A DNA stretch of 43,030 bases from Deltaproteobacteria bacterium (GTDB lineage Bacteria; Desulfobacterota; Desulfuromonadia; Desulfuromonadales; JAAYDE01): contig JAAYDE010000042.1 in NCBI GenBank assembly GCA_012729375.1, positions 1 through 43,030 on the forward strand. The letters run 5' to 3'. The translations under genes and the position numbers were made by a program. Under the pieces are notes generated by a model, which ran no database searches, had not been told where the DNA came from, and was given only the letters and a program-made list of their open reading frames with translations. Shown piece by piece: positions 1 to 9,080 of this stretch (position 1 is its first letter; each line of letters opens with the position of its first letter).

Positions 1-72
1 GGCATGGAAAATGCTCTTCAAGATCTGATGTTTATTCTCTCCTTTGACTCCCATAAAATAAAGGAACCGTTC

Positions 73-1119
73 ATGGCCAAGATTGATGCCCTTTTCAAAA
101 TGATGAAAGAAAAAGGGGGCTCGGACCTCCATCTTTCCCCCGGCAATCCGCCGATGTTGCGCCAGGCCGGAGATCTGACGCCGCTGATTGCCCAGAAAAT
201 CACCCATGAACAATGCAGGGGACTGGTCAATGAGATCATGACCGAGGCGCAAAGGAAGACCTTCGAGGAGAAACTGGACATTGACTTTGCCTATGAAGTA
301 AAGGAGTTGAATTCCCGTTTCCGGGCCAACATCTTCAACGGCCGTTACGGTGTCAGCGCCGTTTTCCGCCTGATTCCCACCCAGATCCTGACAGCGGAGC
401 AGTTGGGCCTGCCCGATACGGTAATCAAATTCACTCAATTCAAAAGAGGACTGGTGCTGGTCACCGGGCCGACGGGAAGCGGCAAGTCGACAACCCTGGC
501 GGCGATGATCGATCACATCAACAAGATCCGGCACGACCACATTCTGACCGTCGAAGATCCGGTGGAATTCGTCCACGAGAGCCAGAAGAGTCTGGTCAAT
601 CAACGGGAGGTGGGGCGCCACACCCGCTCCTTCGCGGCGGCGTTGAGAGCGGCCCTGCGGGAAGATCCCGACATCATCCTGGTCGGCGAACTGCGCGATC
701 TGGAAACCATCGAACTGGCCATCACCGCGGCGGAAACGGGCCATCTCGTTTTCGGCACCCTGCACACCAACAGCGCCTCCAAAACCGTCGACCGCATCAT
801 CAATGTCTTTCCCACCAACCAGCAGGAGCAGATCCGCACCATGCTGGGGGAATCCCTAAAAGGGGTGATCGCCCAGGTTCTGCTGAAGACGGTGGACGGA
901 AAAAGGTGCGCCGCCCTGGAGATTCTCGCCGTCAATTCGGCCGTGGCCAATCTCATCCGCGAGGGGAAAACGTTTCAGATCCCCTCCATTATCCAGACCG
1001 GCCGCGGCGAGGGAATGCAATTGATGGATCAGGCCCTCCAGGAGTTGGTCAAGGCCAAGCGGGTGACCGTCGAGGAGGCACGCCGCTTTGCCGTCAACAA
1101 GAATCTTTTTCCGGTTTGA
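73..1119 (+). CDS. pilT: Type IV pilus retraction ATPase PilT
   Basis: Cytoplasmic hexameric ATPase that drives type IV pilus retraction (twitching motility). The protein starts MAKIDALFKMM, the usual PilT N-terminus, and an AAGGAA ribosome site lies 6 bases upstream (61-66), so I prefer this start over the ATG at position 4, which would add 23 unrelated residues. In order: N-terminal PAS-like domain with SDLHL, Walker A GPTGSGKSTT (about residue 132), Asp box (TVEDPVEFVH), Walker B DPDIILVGELRD, His box GHLVFGTLHT, and the PilT-specific C-terminal NLIREGKTFQIPS, a variant of the AIRNLIRE motif needed for retraction. The length of 348 aa is typical. The neighbouring gene follows after 21 bases and may be co-transcribed. 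Other pil genes are not in the window. A PilU-type paralogue is possible, but the C-terminal motif favours PilT. Confidence 0.93.
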   Translation: MAKIDALFKMMKEKGGSDLHLSPGNPPMLRQAGDLTPLIAQKITHEQCRGLVNEIMTEAQRKTFEEKLDIDFAYEVKELNSRFRANIFNGRYGVSAVFRLIPTQILTAEQLGLPDTVIKFTQFKRGLVLVTGPTGSGKSTTLAAMIDHINKIRHDHILTVEDPVEFVHESQKSLVNQREVGRHTRSFAAALRAALREDPDIILVGELRDLETIELAITAAETGHLVFGTLHTNSASKTVDRIINVFPTNQQEQIRTMLGESLKGVIAQVLLKTVDGKRCAALEILAVNSAVANLIREGKTFQIPSIIQTGRGEGMQLMDQALQELVKAKRVTVEEARRFAVNKNLFPV

Positions 1120-1140
1120 TGAAAGGGGGGATTTCAAAAA

Positions 1141-1602
1141 ATGGAAGGGCAAAAAATTCCCAAACAATCGCGGACGGTGACTTTTATTCTCGCCGACGGC
1201 AGCCGTATCATGGGCGATGTGTTTCTGCATCTTTTCACCTTCCGCCATGACAGCTCCCAGCGCCTGGACGAGTTGCTGAACGATGACAGCAACCGTTTCA
1301 TCCCGGTGAGGAGACTCTCCGACGGCTCGGTGATCCTTCTCAATCTGCACCATGTGGTTCTTGTCGAGGCGCAACGGCAGGCCGGATGCGACGAGCCGCT
1401 GGCGCTCCTCGGCCATTGGCGGACCATTTCCGTCAAGGCCCTCGGCCAGGAAATGATCCGCGGGGAGATCCTCATCGACCTGCCCAGCGAACAGGGACGG
1501 GCGCAGGATTTCTTCAATCAGTCGGTAAACTTTTCGGCTCTTTTTGTGGAGGAGCGGGTCCTTTATCTCAACCACAACTACATTCTTTACGTCATCGATT
1601 GA
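1141..1602 (+). CDS. Conserved hypothetical protein with two similar halves
   Basis: Unknown function; 153 aa, soluble, no signal peptide or membrane segment. The start has an AAAGGGGGG ribosome site about 11 bases upstream and lies 21 bases after pilT, so co-expression with pilT is likely. The two halves look like diverged copies of one beta-rich unit: FIPVRRLSDGSVILLNLHHV near residues 57-76 and FSALFVEERVLYLNHNYI near 132-149. Each is preceded by a short helix (QRLDELLNDDSN and RAQDFFNQSVN) and ends in a hydrophobic strand. A stretch resembling the first strand (TVTFILADGSRIMGDVFLH) recurs as TISVKALGQEMIRGEILID. I cannot name a family. The context only suggests, weakly, a pilus- or motility-associated accessory protein. 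Confidence 0.75.
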   Translation: MEGQKIPKQSRTVTFILADGSRIMGDVFLHLFTFRHDSSQRLDELLNDDSNRFIPVRRLSDGSVILLNLHHVVLVEAQRQAGCDEPLALLGHWRTISVKALGQEMIRGEILIDLPSEQGRAQDFFNQSVNFSALFVEERVLYLNHNYILYVID

Positions 1603-1726
1603 TGCCGCCGGGATTCAGTTCTCCGGTTAGCCTTTTCCGCAACTCCCGGTTACAATGGTTTTGTTATCCTTTTGATATCTTTTTGCGGGAACCAAGCCCG
1701 TTTCCACTGTTTTGAGGGAGTTGGTC

Positions 1727-2182
1727 ATGGACCGGAACGACAACGAAAAACGATTGAAAAGCCTATGCCATCACCAACTATTCGGGGTGCTGGCTACAGA
1801 TGGCGGTGACGGACCCTATACCAGCCTGGTCGCTTTCGCGGCCGGCAGGGATTTGCACCGCCTCTTTTTTCTGACCAGCCGCTCGAGCCGCAAATTTCGC
1901 AACATCAGCCTGAATCCGGAGGTTTCCCTGCTTATCGACAACCGTTCCAATCTGCCCGCCGACTTTGCCGAGGCAACCGCGGTGACCGCCGTCGGGCGCG
2001 CCTTGGAGCGGCGGGGGAATGGACGGCATGCCGCTTTGAAGCTTTTTCTCGCCAGGCATCCGCACCTGAACTCCTTCGCTTCCTCCCCGTCCTGCGCCTT
2101 GATGGAGGTGGTCGTCAGCCGCTATGTCCTGGTCAGTAACTTCGAGGAAGTGGCCGAGTTCGCCATTAATGGGGCCGGGTGA
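1727..2182 (+). CDS. Pyridoxamine 5'-phosphate oxidase-family (FMN-binding split barrel) protein
   Basis: Small split-barrel flavoprotein of the PPOX/HugZ-like superfamily; members bind FMN, heme or F420 and the substrate here cannot be told. 151 aa from the ATG at 1727, which has a GAGGGAG ribosome site at 1714-1720; an upstream TTG at 1712 is less likely. The N-terminal FGVLATDGGDGPYTSLVAF and the following LFFLTSRSSRKFRNI and PEVSLLIDNRSN match the family pattern of first strands plus the phosphate/FMN-contacting T-S-R-x-x-K-x-R-N segment. The C-terminal half (ALMEVVVSRYVLVSNF) is the usual closing strand. It stands alone: 124 bases after the preceding gene and convergent with the lipocalin gene 19 bases downstream. 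Confidence 0.8.
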   Translation: MDRNDNEKRLKSLCHHQLFGVLATDGGDGPYTSLVAFAAGRDLHRLFFLTSRSSRKFRNISLNPEVSLLIDNRSNLPADFAEATAVTAVGRALERRGNGRHAALKLFLARHPHLNSFASSPSCALMEVVVSRYVLVSNFEEVAEFAINGAG

Positions 2183-2201
2183 CAGGATTGGACGGACACG
2201 T

Positions 2202-2750
2202 CTAGGGCTGAAGGGTGCGCCGCAGTCGGGCGGGGTCATATCCCTGAGCGCTGATCCCTGTCAGCAGGCGGCGGTAGACCCCGTCATCGAGACTGGGTTT
2301 GCGGCTGAGGATCCACAGGTACTTGCGGCTGGGGTGGCCGACCACGGCCCATTGGTAGTCGGTATCGAGGGCGATGATACAGTAATCGCCCCAGAACGGC
2401 CAGAAAAAGGAAACCTCAAGACGGGAATTGGCCGGCGGGTTGACGATACGGGCCTTGCCGGTGGCCGACTGGAGCGGGCCGTCGAGACTTTCCTTGCGGC
2501 AGCGGTTGACGACCTGGATCAGGCCGTCGGAGCGAAGTGCATATTCCGCCTCGGTGGCCACACATCCTTTCTGGAATCGGGCCGGGTAGCTGGCGATTTC
2601 GTACCAGGTGCCGACATACCGCGTCAGGTCGACCTGATCCACGGTGGCCAGAGGCGGCAACCCTTTTCCCGCGGGAGAACATCCCCAGAGAATCATCAGA
2701 AAACCGCACAAGGCCGGCAAACATTCTTTTGGAAAAAAAGAGCGATTCAT
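2202..2750 (-). CDS. blc: Lipocalin family lipoprotein (Blc type)
   Basis: Outer-membrane-anchored bacterial lipocalin that binds lipophilic ligands such as lysophospholipids, as known for E. coli Blc. The N-terminus has a hydrophobic signal ending in a lipobox (LMILWGC, Cys near residue 24). The mature part has the lipocalin structurally conserved region YVGTWYEIASYPARFQKGC, the middle NRCRKESLDG and GKARI segments, WPFWGDYCIIALDTDYQWAV, and the C-terminal LWILSRKP. The 182-aa length is normal for Blc. It is a single gene, convergent with the PPOX-family gene and divergent from the rhomboid gene. The start is preceded by a G-rich ribosome site (AAGGGGGG). Confidence 0.92.
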   Translation of the reverse strand: MNRSFFPKECLPALCGFLMILWGCSPAGKGLPPLATVDQVDLTRYVGTWYEIASYPARFQKGCVATEAEYALRSDGLIQVVNRCRKESLDGPLQSATGKARIVNPPANSRLEVSFFWPFWGDYCIIALDTDYQWAVVGHPSRKYLWILSRKPSLDDGVYRRLLTGISAQGYDPARLRRTLQP

Positions 2751-2911
2751 TTTCCCCCCTTGGAATGGGCCATAATTCCTTTTGTAGCACTTTTTTCCCA
2801 GGACGGACCCGGATCGAAGCCGGTTTTTCCCGTTTCAGATTTTATCCATTCCGCCCTGGAAGGATAGAGCAGGAGTGAAGGCAAACAGGCGCCGAGATTG
2901 AGCGGAAAATC

Positions 2912-3850
2912 ATGAATCTCAAGGACGACCGCAATTTGGTGGCGCTCCGCTTCCCCGATGAGGAAGGCGAATCGCGCCTTCGCCCAGGAGTGTTGTCGGC
3001 TCAGCGTCTCCGTAAGTGGCAACTGGTGCTGGAGTCAAGAAGTATCCCCTATCAGGCGCAGCGGGCGGTCAGGGGCTGGCGTCTTTTCGTCCCCGCCGAA
3101 TTCCAGGCTGCCGCTCAGCGTGAAATCGTCCTGTTCGAAAAAGAAAACCGCCACTGGCCGCCGGTTAGCGGGCGGCTATCCCTGGCCGACAACATTCTGC
3201 CGACCCTTTCGATACTGGGCCTGCTGGCTGTTTTCCACAATCTTGTTCATGTTGGCCCTGATTGGTTCGGTCTGCCGGCCGTGGACTGGCTGGAACGGGG
3301 CAACGCCCATGCCGGCAGGATCCTGGGCGGAGAATGGTGGCGCACCGTTACTTCTCTGACCCTGCATGGGGACGGACTCCACCTGTTGAGCAACATCGTC
3401 ATCGGCGGGTTTTTCGCCGTCATGCTCTGCCGCCTGCTGGGAGGCGGACTCGGCTGGAGCATGACCCTTCTCGCGGGAATTGTCGGCAACCTCGGCAACG
3501 CCTGGATGCAGGCCGCCGACCATCGCGCCGTGGGATCCTCCACCGCCCTGTTCGGGGTCGTTGGTCTTTTGGCCTCCTTCGCTTTGGTCAACAGGCCGGT
3601 ATTGTTGCGGCGCCGCTGGTCTCTGCCCGTGGCCGGGGCTCTGGCCCTGCTCGCCCTGCTCGGTGCCCACGGCGAGCGGGTCGATATCGGCGCCCACCTG
3701 TGGGGTTTCGGCGCCGGCTTATTCCTGGGGTTCGCTCCCGGCTGGTGGGTCAAAAAACACGGCCGTCCTTCGATCCTTGTCAACAGCCTTCTGGCAATGG
3801 CCACCGCGGCACTGGTGTTTCTGGCCTGGCGGGCCGCCCTGACGGCGTGA
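2912..3850 (+). CDS. Rhomboid-family intramembrane serine protease
   Basis: Inner-membrane protease that cuts substrates within the bilayer. The N-terminal ~90 residues are soluble; a cluster of hydrophobic segments follows. Family motifs: HGDGLHLLSNIVIGGFF (the H-x-x-x-H-L-x-x-N element of TM2), GSSTALFGVVG carrying the predicted nucleophile Ser210 (G-x-S motif), and DIGAHLWGFGAGLFLG with the predicted catalytic His262. The position after the serine is Thr instead of the common Gly, so the motif is slightly atypical. 312 aa. The soluble N-terminal extension resembles the cytoplasmic domain of other rhomboids in length only. The gene stands alone, convergent with the DUF523/DUF1722 gene. Confidence 0.9.
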   Translation: MNLKDDRNLVALRFPDEEGESRLRPGVLSAQRLRKWQLVLESRSIPYQAQRAVRGWRLFVPAEFQAAAQREIVLFEKENRHWPPVSGRLSLADNILPTLSILGLLAVFHNLVHVGPDWFGLPAVDWLERGNAHAGRILGGEWWRTVTSLTLHGDGLHLLSNIVIGGFFAVMLCRLLGGGLGWSMTLLAGIVGNLGNAWMQAADHRAVGSSTALFGVVGLLASFALVNRPVLLRRRWSLPVAGALALLALLGAHGERVDIGAHLWGFGAGLFLGFAPGWWVKKHGRPSILVNSLLAMATAALVFLAWRAALTA

Positions 3851-3935
3851 AAAAACAAACTTTCCGCCTAACCTCTGTAGACTGCGGTTTTCCAAGTCTG
3901 TTTCCCTGAAAGACGCTGGCCGCCCGATGCCGCCG

Positions 3936-4901
3936 TCAAGCATGGTTGCGCAGCTGCAACTCGGCGGGGTGGGGCTGCAGGTAATGTTGGCGGCCGAGGT
4001 AGGGTTCACGGTATTTGCGGACATAATGGTTGAACAGGGTGACCGGCACGATCAGCGGCACATTGCCCTGGCGGTAGCCCTCGATCAGTTCCAGGGCTTC
4101 CTGTTTTTCGTCGGCGCTCAGCTGCTTCTTGAAGTAGCCGAGAATGTGTTGCAGGACGTTGACCTGTTTGGCTTTCGTGGCGTGCAGGCGCATGGTTTTC
4201 ATCAGCAGGGCCTGGTATTCTCCGGGCAGGTTTTCGGGTTCTTCCGTTTTTGCTTTGGCTACCAGTTTGCCCATTTGGCGGTAGAGTTCCGGGCTGTGGC
4301 TGAGCAGGAGCAATTTATGGCGGGTGTGGAAATCGACCAGGCTGCCGATGCCGGTTCCGCTTTTCAGCAGGTCGCGCCAGCGTTTGAAAACGAAGACGCA
4401 TTCAATGAAATTCTCCCGCAGGTTCGGGTCGTTGAGGCGTCCGTCTTCTTCCACCGGCAGCTGCGGGTAGTGATTCATGAAGATGCCGGCGAAAACACCC
4501 ACACCCTTTTTGGCGGGGATGCCGTTGCCGTCGTAGAGCTTGACCCGCTCCATGCCGCTGGAGGGGGATTTGGCCTTGAAGATGAAGCCGCAGAGATCCT
4601 CCTGATCCAAATCCCGCACCCGTTTTTCGGCCCAGCGGCGCATGCGCTCGGTGACATCTTCCCCGGAGCGGGAAAAAACGAGACGGATGCCGTTTTCCTT
4701 TTCCACCAGGCGCAAGGTTTCGCGGGGAATGGGCAGGCCCATTTCCACCTCCGGGCAGACCGGCACGTAATCGAACCATTTTCCCAGGGTGTCGCGAAGG
4801 TAGTGGTCGAGCTGGTGACCGCCGTCGTAGCGGACATTCATCCCCAGCAGGCAGCTGCTGATGCCGATGCGGATCTTGCCGTTGGCCATGGGTTGTTTCA
4901 T
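3936..4901 (-). CDS. DUF523 and DUF1722 domain protein
   Basis: Two-domain cytoplasmic protein of unknown biochemical role. The N-terminal DUF523 part (about residues 8-150) has ISSCLLGMNVRYDGGH and VCPEVEMGLPIPRE, whose conserved cysteines look like metal or Fe-S ligands. The C-terminal DUF1722 part (about 185-305; the E. coli YbgA domain) has FHTRHKLLLLSHSPELYRQMG and the YRQGNVPLIVPVTL segment. The 321-aa length fits the fused family. DUF1722 proteins are often found near DNA photolyase genes; no photolyase is present here. The start could be the ATG at 4901 or the internal one at 4889: an AGGAAGG site sits one base before the first and about 13 before the second, so the choice is uncertain. 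Confidence 0.88.
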   Translation of the reverse strand: MKQPMANGKIRIGISSCLLGMNVRYDGGHQLDHYLRDTLGKWFDYVPVCPEVEMGLPIPRETLRLVEKENGIRLVFSRSGEDVTERMRRWAEKRVRDLDQEDLCGFIFKAKSPSSGMERVKLYDGNGIPAKKGVGVFAGIFMNHYPQLPVEEDGRLNDPNLRENFIECVFVFKRWRDLLKSGTGIGSLVDFHTRHKLLLLSHSPELYRQMGKLVAKAKTEEPENLPGEYQALLMKTMRLHATKAKQVNVLQHILGYFKKQLSADEKQEALELIEGYRQGNVPLIVPVTLFNHYVRKYREPYLGRQHYLQPHPAELQLRNHA

Positions 4902-5124
4902 CCCTTCCTGTTGAGTTCGTTCCCGCGGAGAGATCTTCCCTTGGGCGGTGGCTGAAAAAAACCTTCTCAGCTGGTTAAGCTTAGCATACGCAGGGGAAAA
5001 AGGAGCGGGATTGGAGAAGGGGAATCCGCAGGGTGGATGAGGATTTTTTGTGTGAAAGTATTCGCTGTCGGGGTACTTTAAAGGCCGATTTTTTGCATTG
5101 TCTTAAAACAGGACAGAAAATTTC

Positions 5125-7956
5125 ATGAAAATACTCATCAAACATTTGTGGATCGCGGTCGCCCTGATCCTGGGGGCCTCGGCCGTTCTGCTTCTTTCGG
5201 ATCTGGGAGGACGACAACCCGTCACCAGAACCTCCAATCCTGCCGAGCCTCCGCCCGGTCGGCGACATGCCGGAACCCGGTCACTGCACGTAAAACCCCA
5301 GCGCACCGTCGCCCTTTCCTATTTCGTGCCGGCCGAGGTTTTCGATCAGGCCATCGCCGGGGTCCGGGACGGTCTGGCGGCGGCAGGCTATGTGGAAGGC
5401 CGCAATCTCACACTTATTACCGCCCACGCCAACGCCGACATGGGAATGCTGACCCAGATGACGCAGAGCCTGGCCCAGCAGCGCCCCGACCTTTTCATCC
5501 CCTTGTCGACCCCCTGCCTGGGGAGCGCGTTGAATCTGGTCACAGAGACGCCCATCGTCTTCGGGCTGGTCTCTTCTCCTCTCGGAGTGAAGGCTGGAAC
5601 CTCCTTTTCCGACCATCTGCCCTATGTCACCGGCGCGGTTTTCACCCTGCCGACGCGGGATCTGTTCGAGTGGGCGCGGACCCTTTTCCCCAAAGCGGTG
5701 CGGATCGGCACCCTGTATAATCCCTCTGAAGCCAATTCCCTGGACGAGGTGAAGAAGCTGCAGGCCCTGTTTCCGGAGCTTGGCTTTGAGTTGATCGCGG
5801 CCACGGTGACCAACAGCAACGAGATCCAGCAGGCGGCGCAGTTGCTGGTGCAGCGCCGGATCGACCTCTTTTTCGCCATGGCGGACAACACCAGCGTCAA
5901 CGGTTTGAGCGCCATTCTCAGGATGTGCCGGGACAACGGCATTCCGGTGCTGGCCGACGACGGCAGCCTCATGGGCGGCGGCGCCCTTCTCTCCTGCGGG
6001 CCGAGTCCCTATGAAGAAGGTCGCCATACGGCGCGAATGGCCGCCCGGGTGCTGGACGGCGAATCACCGAGGGCCATTCCCTTCGAGGCGAGTACCGGCA
6101 CCTCGTTGCAGGTCGATTTCGCGGCGGCGGAGCGGCTCGGCGTAACGATCCCTGTAGAGATGAAAAAACGCCTCGATTTTATTTACCACCTCTCGAACCT
6201 GCATGGTCGTCCCGCCCGGGTGGCCATGATCAATCTGGTCGAGAATCCTGTTCAGGACGCTGCCGTCGCCGGTTTTAGAAGCGGACTGGAGGATCAGGGC
6301 CTGGCGCCTGGGAAGGATTTCCTCATCGATTATTACTCCGCCCAGGGGAATTTGGCGCTTCTTCCGCAAATCTTCGATGCTGCTCTGCGTCAAAACCCCG
6401 ATCTCGTCGTTTCCCTCACCACGCCGGCCCTGGCCACCGGAGCCGGCAGGGTAAAGGGAATCCCCTATCTTTTCTATGTGGCCTCCGATCCACAGAAAAT
6501 CGGCCTGTTTCCCCAGGGCCGGCCTGCGCACATCACCGGAGTCCATGACGATCCGGCCTTGGACCGGCTGCTGGATATGGCCCAAACCCACAACCCCGCC
6601 CTCACCTCGGTGGGCATCGTTTACGATCCCAGCCAACAACAGTCCCGCCTTGCCGTGTCGAAACTGCGTCGGGCAGGAAAGGAAAAGAGGATTTCGGTTC
6701 TGGAGGCGACCGCCTCGACACTGACGGAACTGCCTCTGGCTGCCCGTTCCCTGCTGGAACGGGGCGTCGATGCCTTTATTCTGTCCACCGACAACCTGGC
6801 CAACACCGGTTTCGGCTCCATCAGGGCCGTAGCAGAAGCCAAGGACATCCCCATTTTCGTCACCGACATGAATCTGATCGACGAGGGGGCGGCGGGGGGC
6901 ATCGGTGACGATTACACCGACTGGGGGCGGCAGGCGGCCGCTATGGCGGTAAAGATTCTCGCCGGGGTGCCGGTGGCGGAGATTCCCGTACAGTCGACCG
7001 CCAATACCACCGTTGTCCAGCCTGCGCCGCGGCGGGAAAGGCAAGGGGAAAAATCACCCCGCAAGCTTTTCGAGTTGCGGCTGGTGAAGTACAACGAAAC
7101 CCCATTCACCGAAGATTGTTCCCGGGGTCTCCTCGACGGCCTGGCCCGGGGCGGTTTGGAAAGAGGGAGGGATTACAATCTGCGGATTTTGAACGCCCAG
7201 GGGGATATGGCCACCCTCTCCAGTATCATGACGGGAGTGAAGGCGGACCGGGTCGATCTGCTCATGGTGGTGGCCACCCCTCCCTTGCAGGCCGCTCTGC
7301 GTCTGGCCGGCGCCGACACTCGAATCGTCTTCACCGGGGTCGGCGACGCGGTCAAGGCCGGTGCCGGCAAAAGTGAAACCGACCATCTGCCCCATGTCAC
7401 CGGCATCACCACCCGCTCTCCCTTCGGCGAAATGGCCCGGCTGATCCGAGAGACCATGCCCCGCGCCAAAGCCGTCGGCACCCTGTTCACCCCGGCCGAG
7501 ATCAACAGCGAAATCTATCGGGAGCTTTTTGAAAAGGCCCTGGCGGAATACGGCATAAAGCTGGTTTCGGTTCCGCTCACTTCGTCGGCCGACATCGCCC
7601 AGGCGGCGGCGGCCCTGTGTCAGAAGGACATCGAAGCCATCGCCCAGATCGTCGACAACACGACGCGTCCCGGTTTCGCCCAAATCGCCCGGCAGGGGGA
7701 GGTCCATCAACTCCCGGTCTTTGTCTTTGAAAGTTCCCAAATGAAGAGCGGAGCGGTTCTCTGTGTCGCCAGCGACTACTATGAAGCTGGCGTGGAGGCG
7801 GGGGAGAAGGCCGTGGCGGTTTTGCGAGGCGCCGCTCCGGGGAGCATCCCCTTCAGCAATGTCCGCTCTCAAAAACTGCTGGTGGATGTTGAAAAGGCCC
7901 GTCGGTTCGGGCTCGTGCTTGCCCCCGAATTTCTAGGCCGGGCCGAAAAAAGGTGA
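5125..7956 (+). CDS. Protein with three tandem ABC substrate-binding domains (TrpX/ABC_sub_bind type)
   Basis: Periplasmic, probably inner-membrane-anchored, protein of 943 aa. After an N-terminal hydrophobic segment (about residues 7-25, no lipobox cysteine) and a proline-rich linker come three successive copies of the ABC_sub_bind fold, at about residues 60-345, 362-635 and 647-935. Each repeats the same landmarks: an opening strand (TVALSYFVPAEVFDQ, RVAMINLVENPVQDAA, ELRLVKYNETPFTEDC), a G-L-x-x-x-G block, a hinge motif (VRIGTLYNPSEANS, SVGIVYDPSQQQSR, AVGTLFTPAEINSE) and a late D-N-T/N-L block (MADNTSVNG, STDNLANTG, IVDNTTRPG). Family members normally have one domain and feed a TrpY/TrpZ-type importer. 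The matching permease and ATPase are encoded at 11545-13291 on the other strand. The gene heads an arm that continues with another binding protein and a SpoIIE phosphatase, so it may act as a ligand sensor as well as a transporter component. Confidence 0.88.
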   Translation: MKILIKHLWIAVALILGASAVLLLSDLGGRQPVTRTSNPAEPPPGRRHAGTRSLHVKPQRTVALSYFVPAEVFDQAIAGVRDGLAAAGYVEGRNLTLITAHANADMGMLTQMTQSLAQQRPDLFIPLSTPCLGSALNLVTETPIVFGLVSSPLGVKAGTSFSDHLPYVTGAVFTLPTRDLFEWARTLFPKAVRIGTLYNPSEANSLDEVKKLQALFPELGFELIAATVTNSNEIQQAAQLLVQRRIDLFFAMADNTSVNGLSAILRMCRDNGIPVLADDGSLMGGGALLSCGPSPYEEGRHTARMAARVLDGESPRAIPFEASTGTSLQVDFAAAERLGVTIPVEMKKRLDFIYHLSNLHGRPARVAMINLVENPVQDAAVAGFRSGLEDQGLAPGKDFLIDYYSAQGNLALLPQIFDAALRQNPDLVVSLTTPALATGAGRVKGIPYLFYVASDPQKIGLFPQGRPAHITGVHDDPALDRLLDMAQTHNPALTSVGIVYDPSQQQSRLAVSKLRRAGKEKRISVLEATASTLTELPLAARSLLERGVDAFILSTDNLANTGFGSIRAVAEAKDIPIFVTDMNLIDEGAAGGIGDDYTDWGRQAAAMAVKILAGVPVAEIPVQSTANTTVVQPAPRRERQGEKSPRKLFELRLVKYNETPFTEDCSRGLLDGLARGGLERGRDYNLRILNAQGDMATLSSIMTGVKADRVDLLMVVATPPLQAALRLAGADTRIVFTGVGDAVKAGAGKSETDHLPHVTGITTRSPFGEMARLIRETMPRAKAVGTLFTPAEINSEIYRELFEKALAEYGIKLVSVPLTSSADIAQAAAALCQKDIEAIAQIVDNTTRPGFAQIARQGEVHQLPVFVFESSQMKSGAVLCVASDYYEAGVEAGEKAVAVLRGAAPGSIPFSNVRSQKLLVDVEKARRFGLVLAPEFLGRAEKR

Positions 7957-8054
7957 GTCTGCAACGATGGCGGCGACCATTTGCCGTTTTCGCGCTTTGA
8001 ACGGAAGGTTTTTGCGCCAAAGAGGCAAACGCTTTTCAGGTCCAGGGACGCCTT

Positions 8055-8071
8055 AACCCCTCCATGGGGTT
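8055..8071. promoter_or_regulatory. Short inverted repeat upstream of the NMT1-like gene
   Basis: AACCCC-TCCAT-GGGGTT: a perfect 6-bp inverted repeat with a 5-base loop, in the 149-base gap between the two binding-protein genes and 34 bases before the second start. There is no T-tract, so it does not look like a terminator. It may be an operator or an RNA hairpin; this is only a sequence observation. Confidence 0.3.
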
Positions 8072-8105
8072 CGAACGTCGCATCCATGCAAAGGAATGAC
8101 AGATC

Positions 8106-9080
8106 ATGAAACGGATCCTAACCGGGATTTTCTTCTTTCTCCTGTCGGCGGCGGGATCCGCCGCCGCTGAACCGGTGCGGCTGGTTCTGCAGTGGCAGCA
8201 CCAGTCCCAGTTCGCGGGCTATTACATGGCCTTGGAGAAGGGGTTCTACCGCGCGGAAAACCTCGACGTGACCCTGATTCCCGGCGGCGCCCATGTCGAT
8301 CCGCTGCGGATGATCCGTGACGGTCAGGCCGATTTCTGTACGACCATGCTCTCCTCCGTTCTCGGTCGCCACGACCGCAACGAATTTGTCCTTTTGCAAC
8401 AGGTTTTGAACCGCTCCAATCTGACCCTGGTGGCGTGGAAAAAGGGCCGCCACGGTATCGATTCCATCGCCGCACCCAGCGACCTCGATCAGAGGCGGAT
8501 CACGCTGTGGGACGGCTTCCGCCCCCCTTACGAAGCATTCTTCCGGCGATACGGCATCGATCCGGTCATCATCCCCCAATACTATAGCTTCTCCCTTTTT
8601 CTGCATCGCGGCGCCGACGCCTGCTGCGCCATGCGCTACAACGAATACCATTCCCTGATACAGCACGGTCTTCGGGATGAGGAATTGACCGTCTTCGATT
8701 TTCACGAACTCGGCGTCGATCTGCCGGAAGACGGTCTCTTTGCCGTCGCAGAAACCTGGCGCCGCCGTTTGTCGGTCTGCGACGCCTTTGTCCGCGCCAG
8801 CATGAAGGGGTGGCAATACGCCCGCGACCACCGCCGGGAGACCCTGGACGTGGTCATGCGTTACGTGGAAGAGGCGCGGCTCCCCGCCAACCGCCCCCAT
8901 ATGGAGTGGATGCTCGATACCATTCTGCAGGCCGTTTTTCCCGCCACGGACGCCGGGTGGATTCCCGGACAACTGACGGAAGAACGTTACCGCAAAGCCG
9001 TTTCCATTCTCGGGCTGGAGGGATCGGAGCCGGCCTATGGTGATTTTGTTACACCCGGAGCGCAGCGTGGCCTACATTAA
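8106..9080 (+). CDS. THI5/NMT1-like periplasmic substrate-binding protein
   Basis: Secreted binding protein of the ThiY/NMT1 superfamily. Residues 1-22 form a signal peptide ending SAAA-EP. The mature N-terminus LQWQHQSQFAGYYMALEKGF is the classic opening of this family, followed by PGGAHVDPLRMI, a C-C-A-M-R-Y-N-E-Y stretch near residue 175 (comparable to the cysteine-containing active loop in THI5-like proteins) and HELGVDLPEDGLFA. 324 aa. Such domains are frequently fused to or encoded beside sensor kinases or phosphatases. Here the stop codon overlaps the start of a SpoIIE-type phosphatase, implying translational coupling, so I infer a ligand-sensing role for the downstream protein rather than thiamine-precursor uptake. 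The ligand is not determinable from sequence. Confidence 0.85.
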   Translation: MKRILTGIFFFLLSAAGSAAAEPVRLVLQWQHQSQFAGYYMALEKGFYRAENLDVTLIPGGAHVDPLRMIRDGQADFCTTMLSSVLGRHDRNEFVLLQQVLNRSNLTLVAWKKGRHGIDSIAAPSDLDQRRITLWDGFRPPYEAFFRRYGIDPVIIPQYYSFSLFLHRGADACCAMRYNEYHSLIQHGLRDEELTVFDFHELGVDLPEDGLFAVAETWRRRLSVCDAFVRASMKGWQYARDHRRETLDVVMRYVEEARLPANRPHMEWMLDTILQAVFPATDAGWIPGQLTEERYRKAVSILGLEGSEPAYGDFVTPGAQRGLH

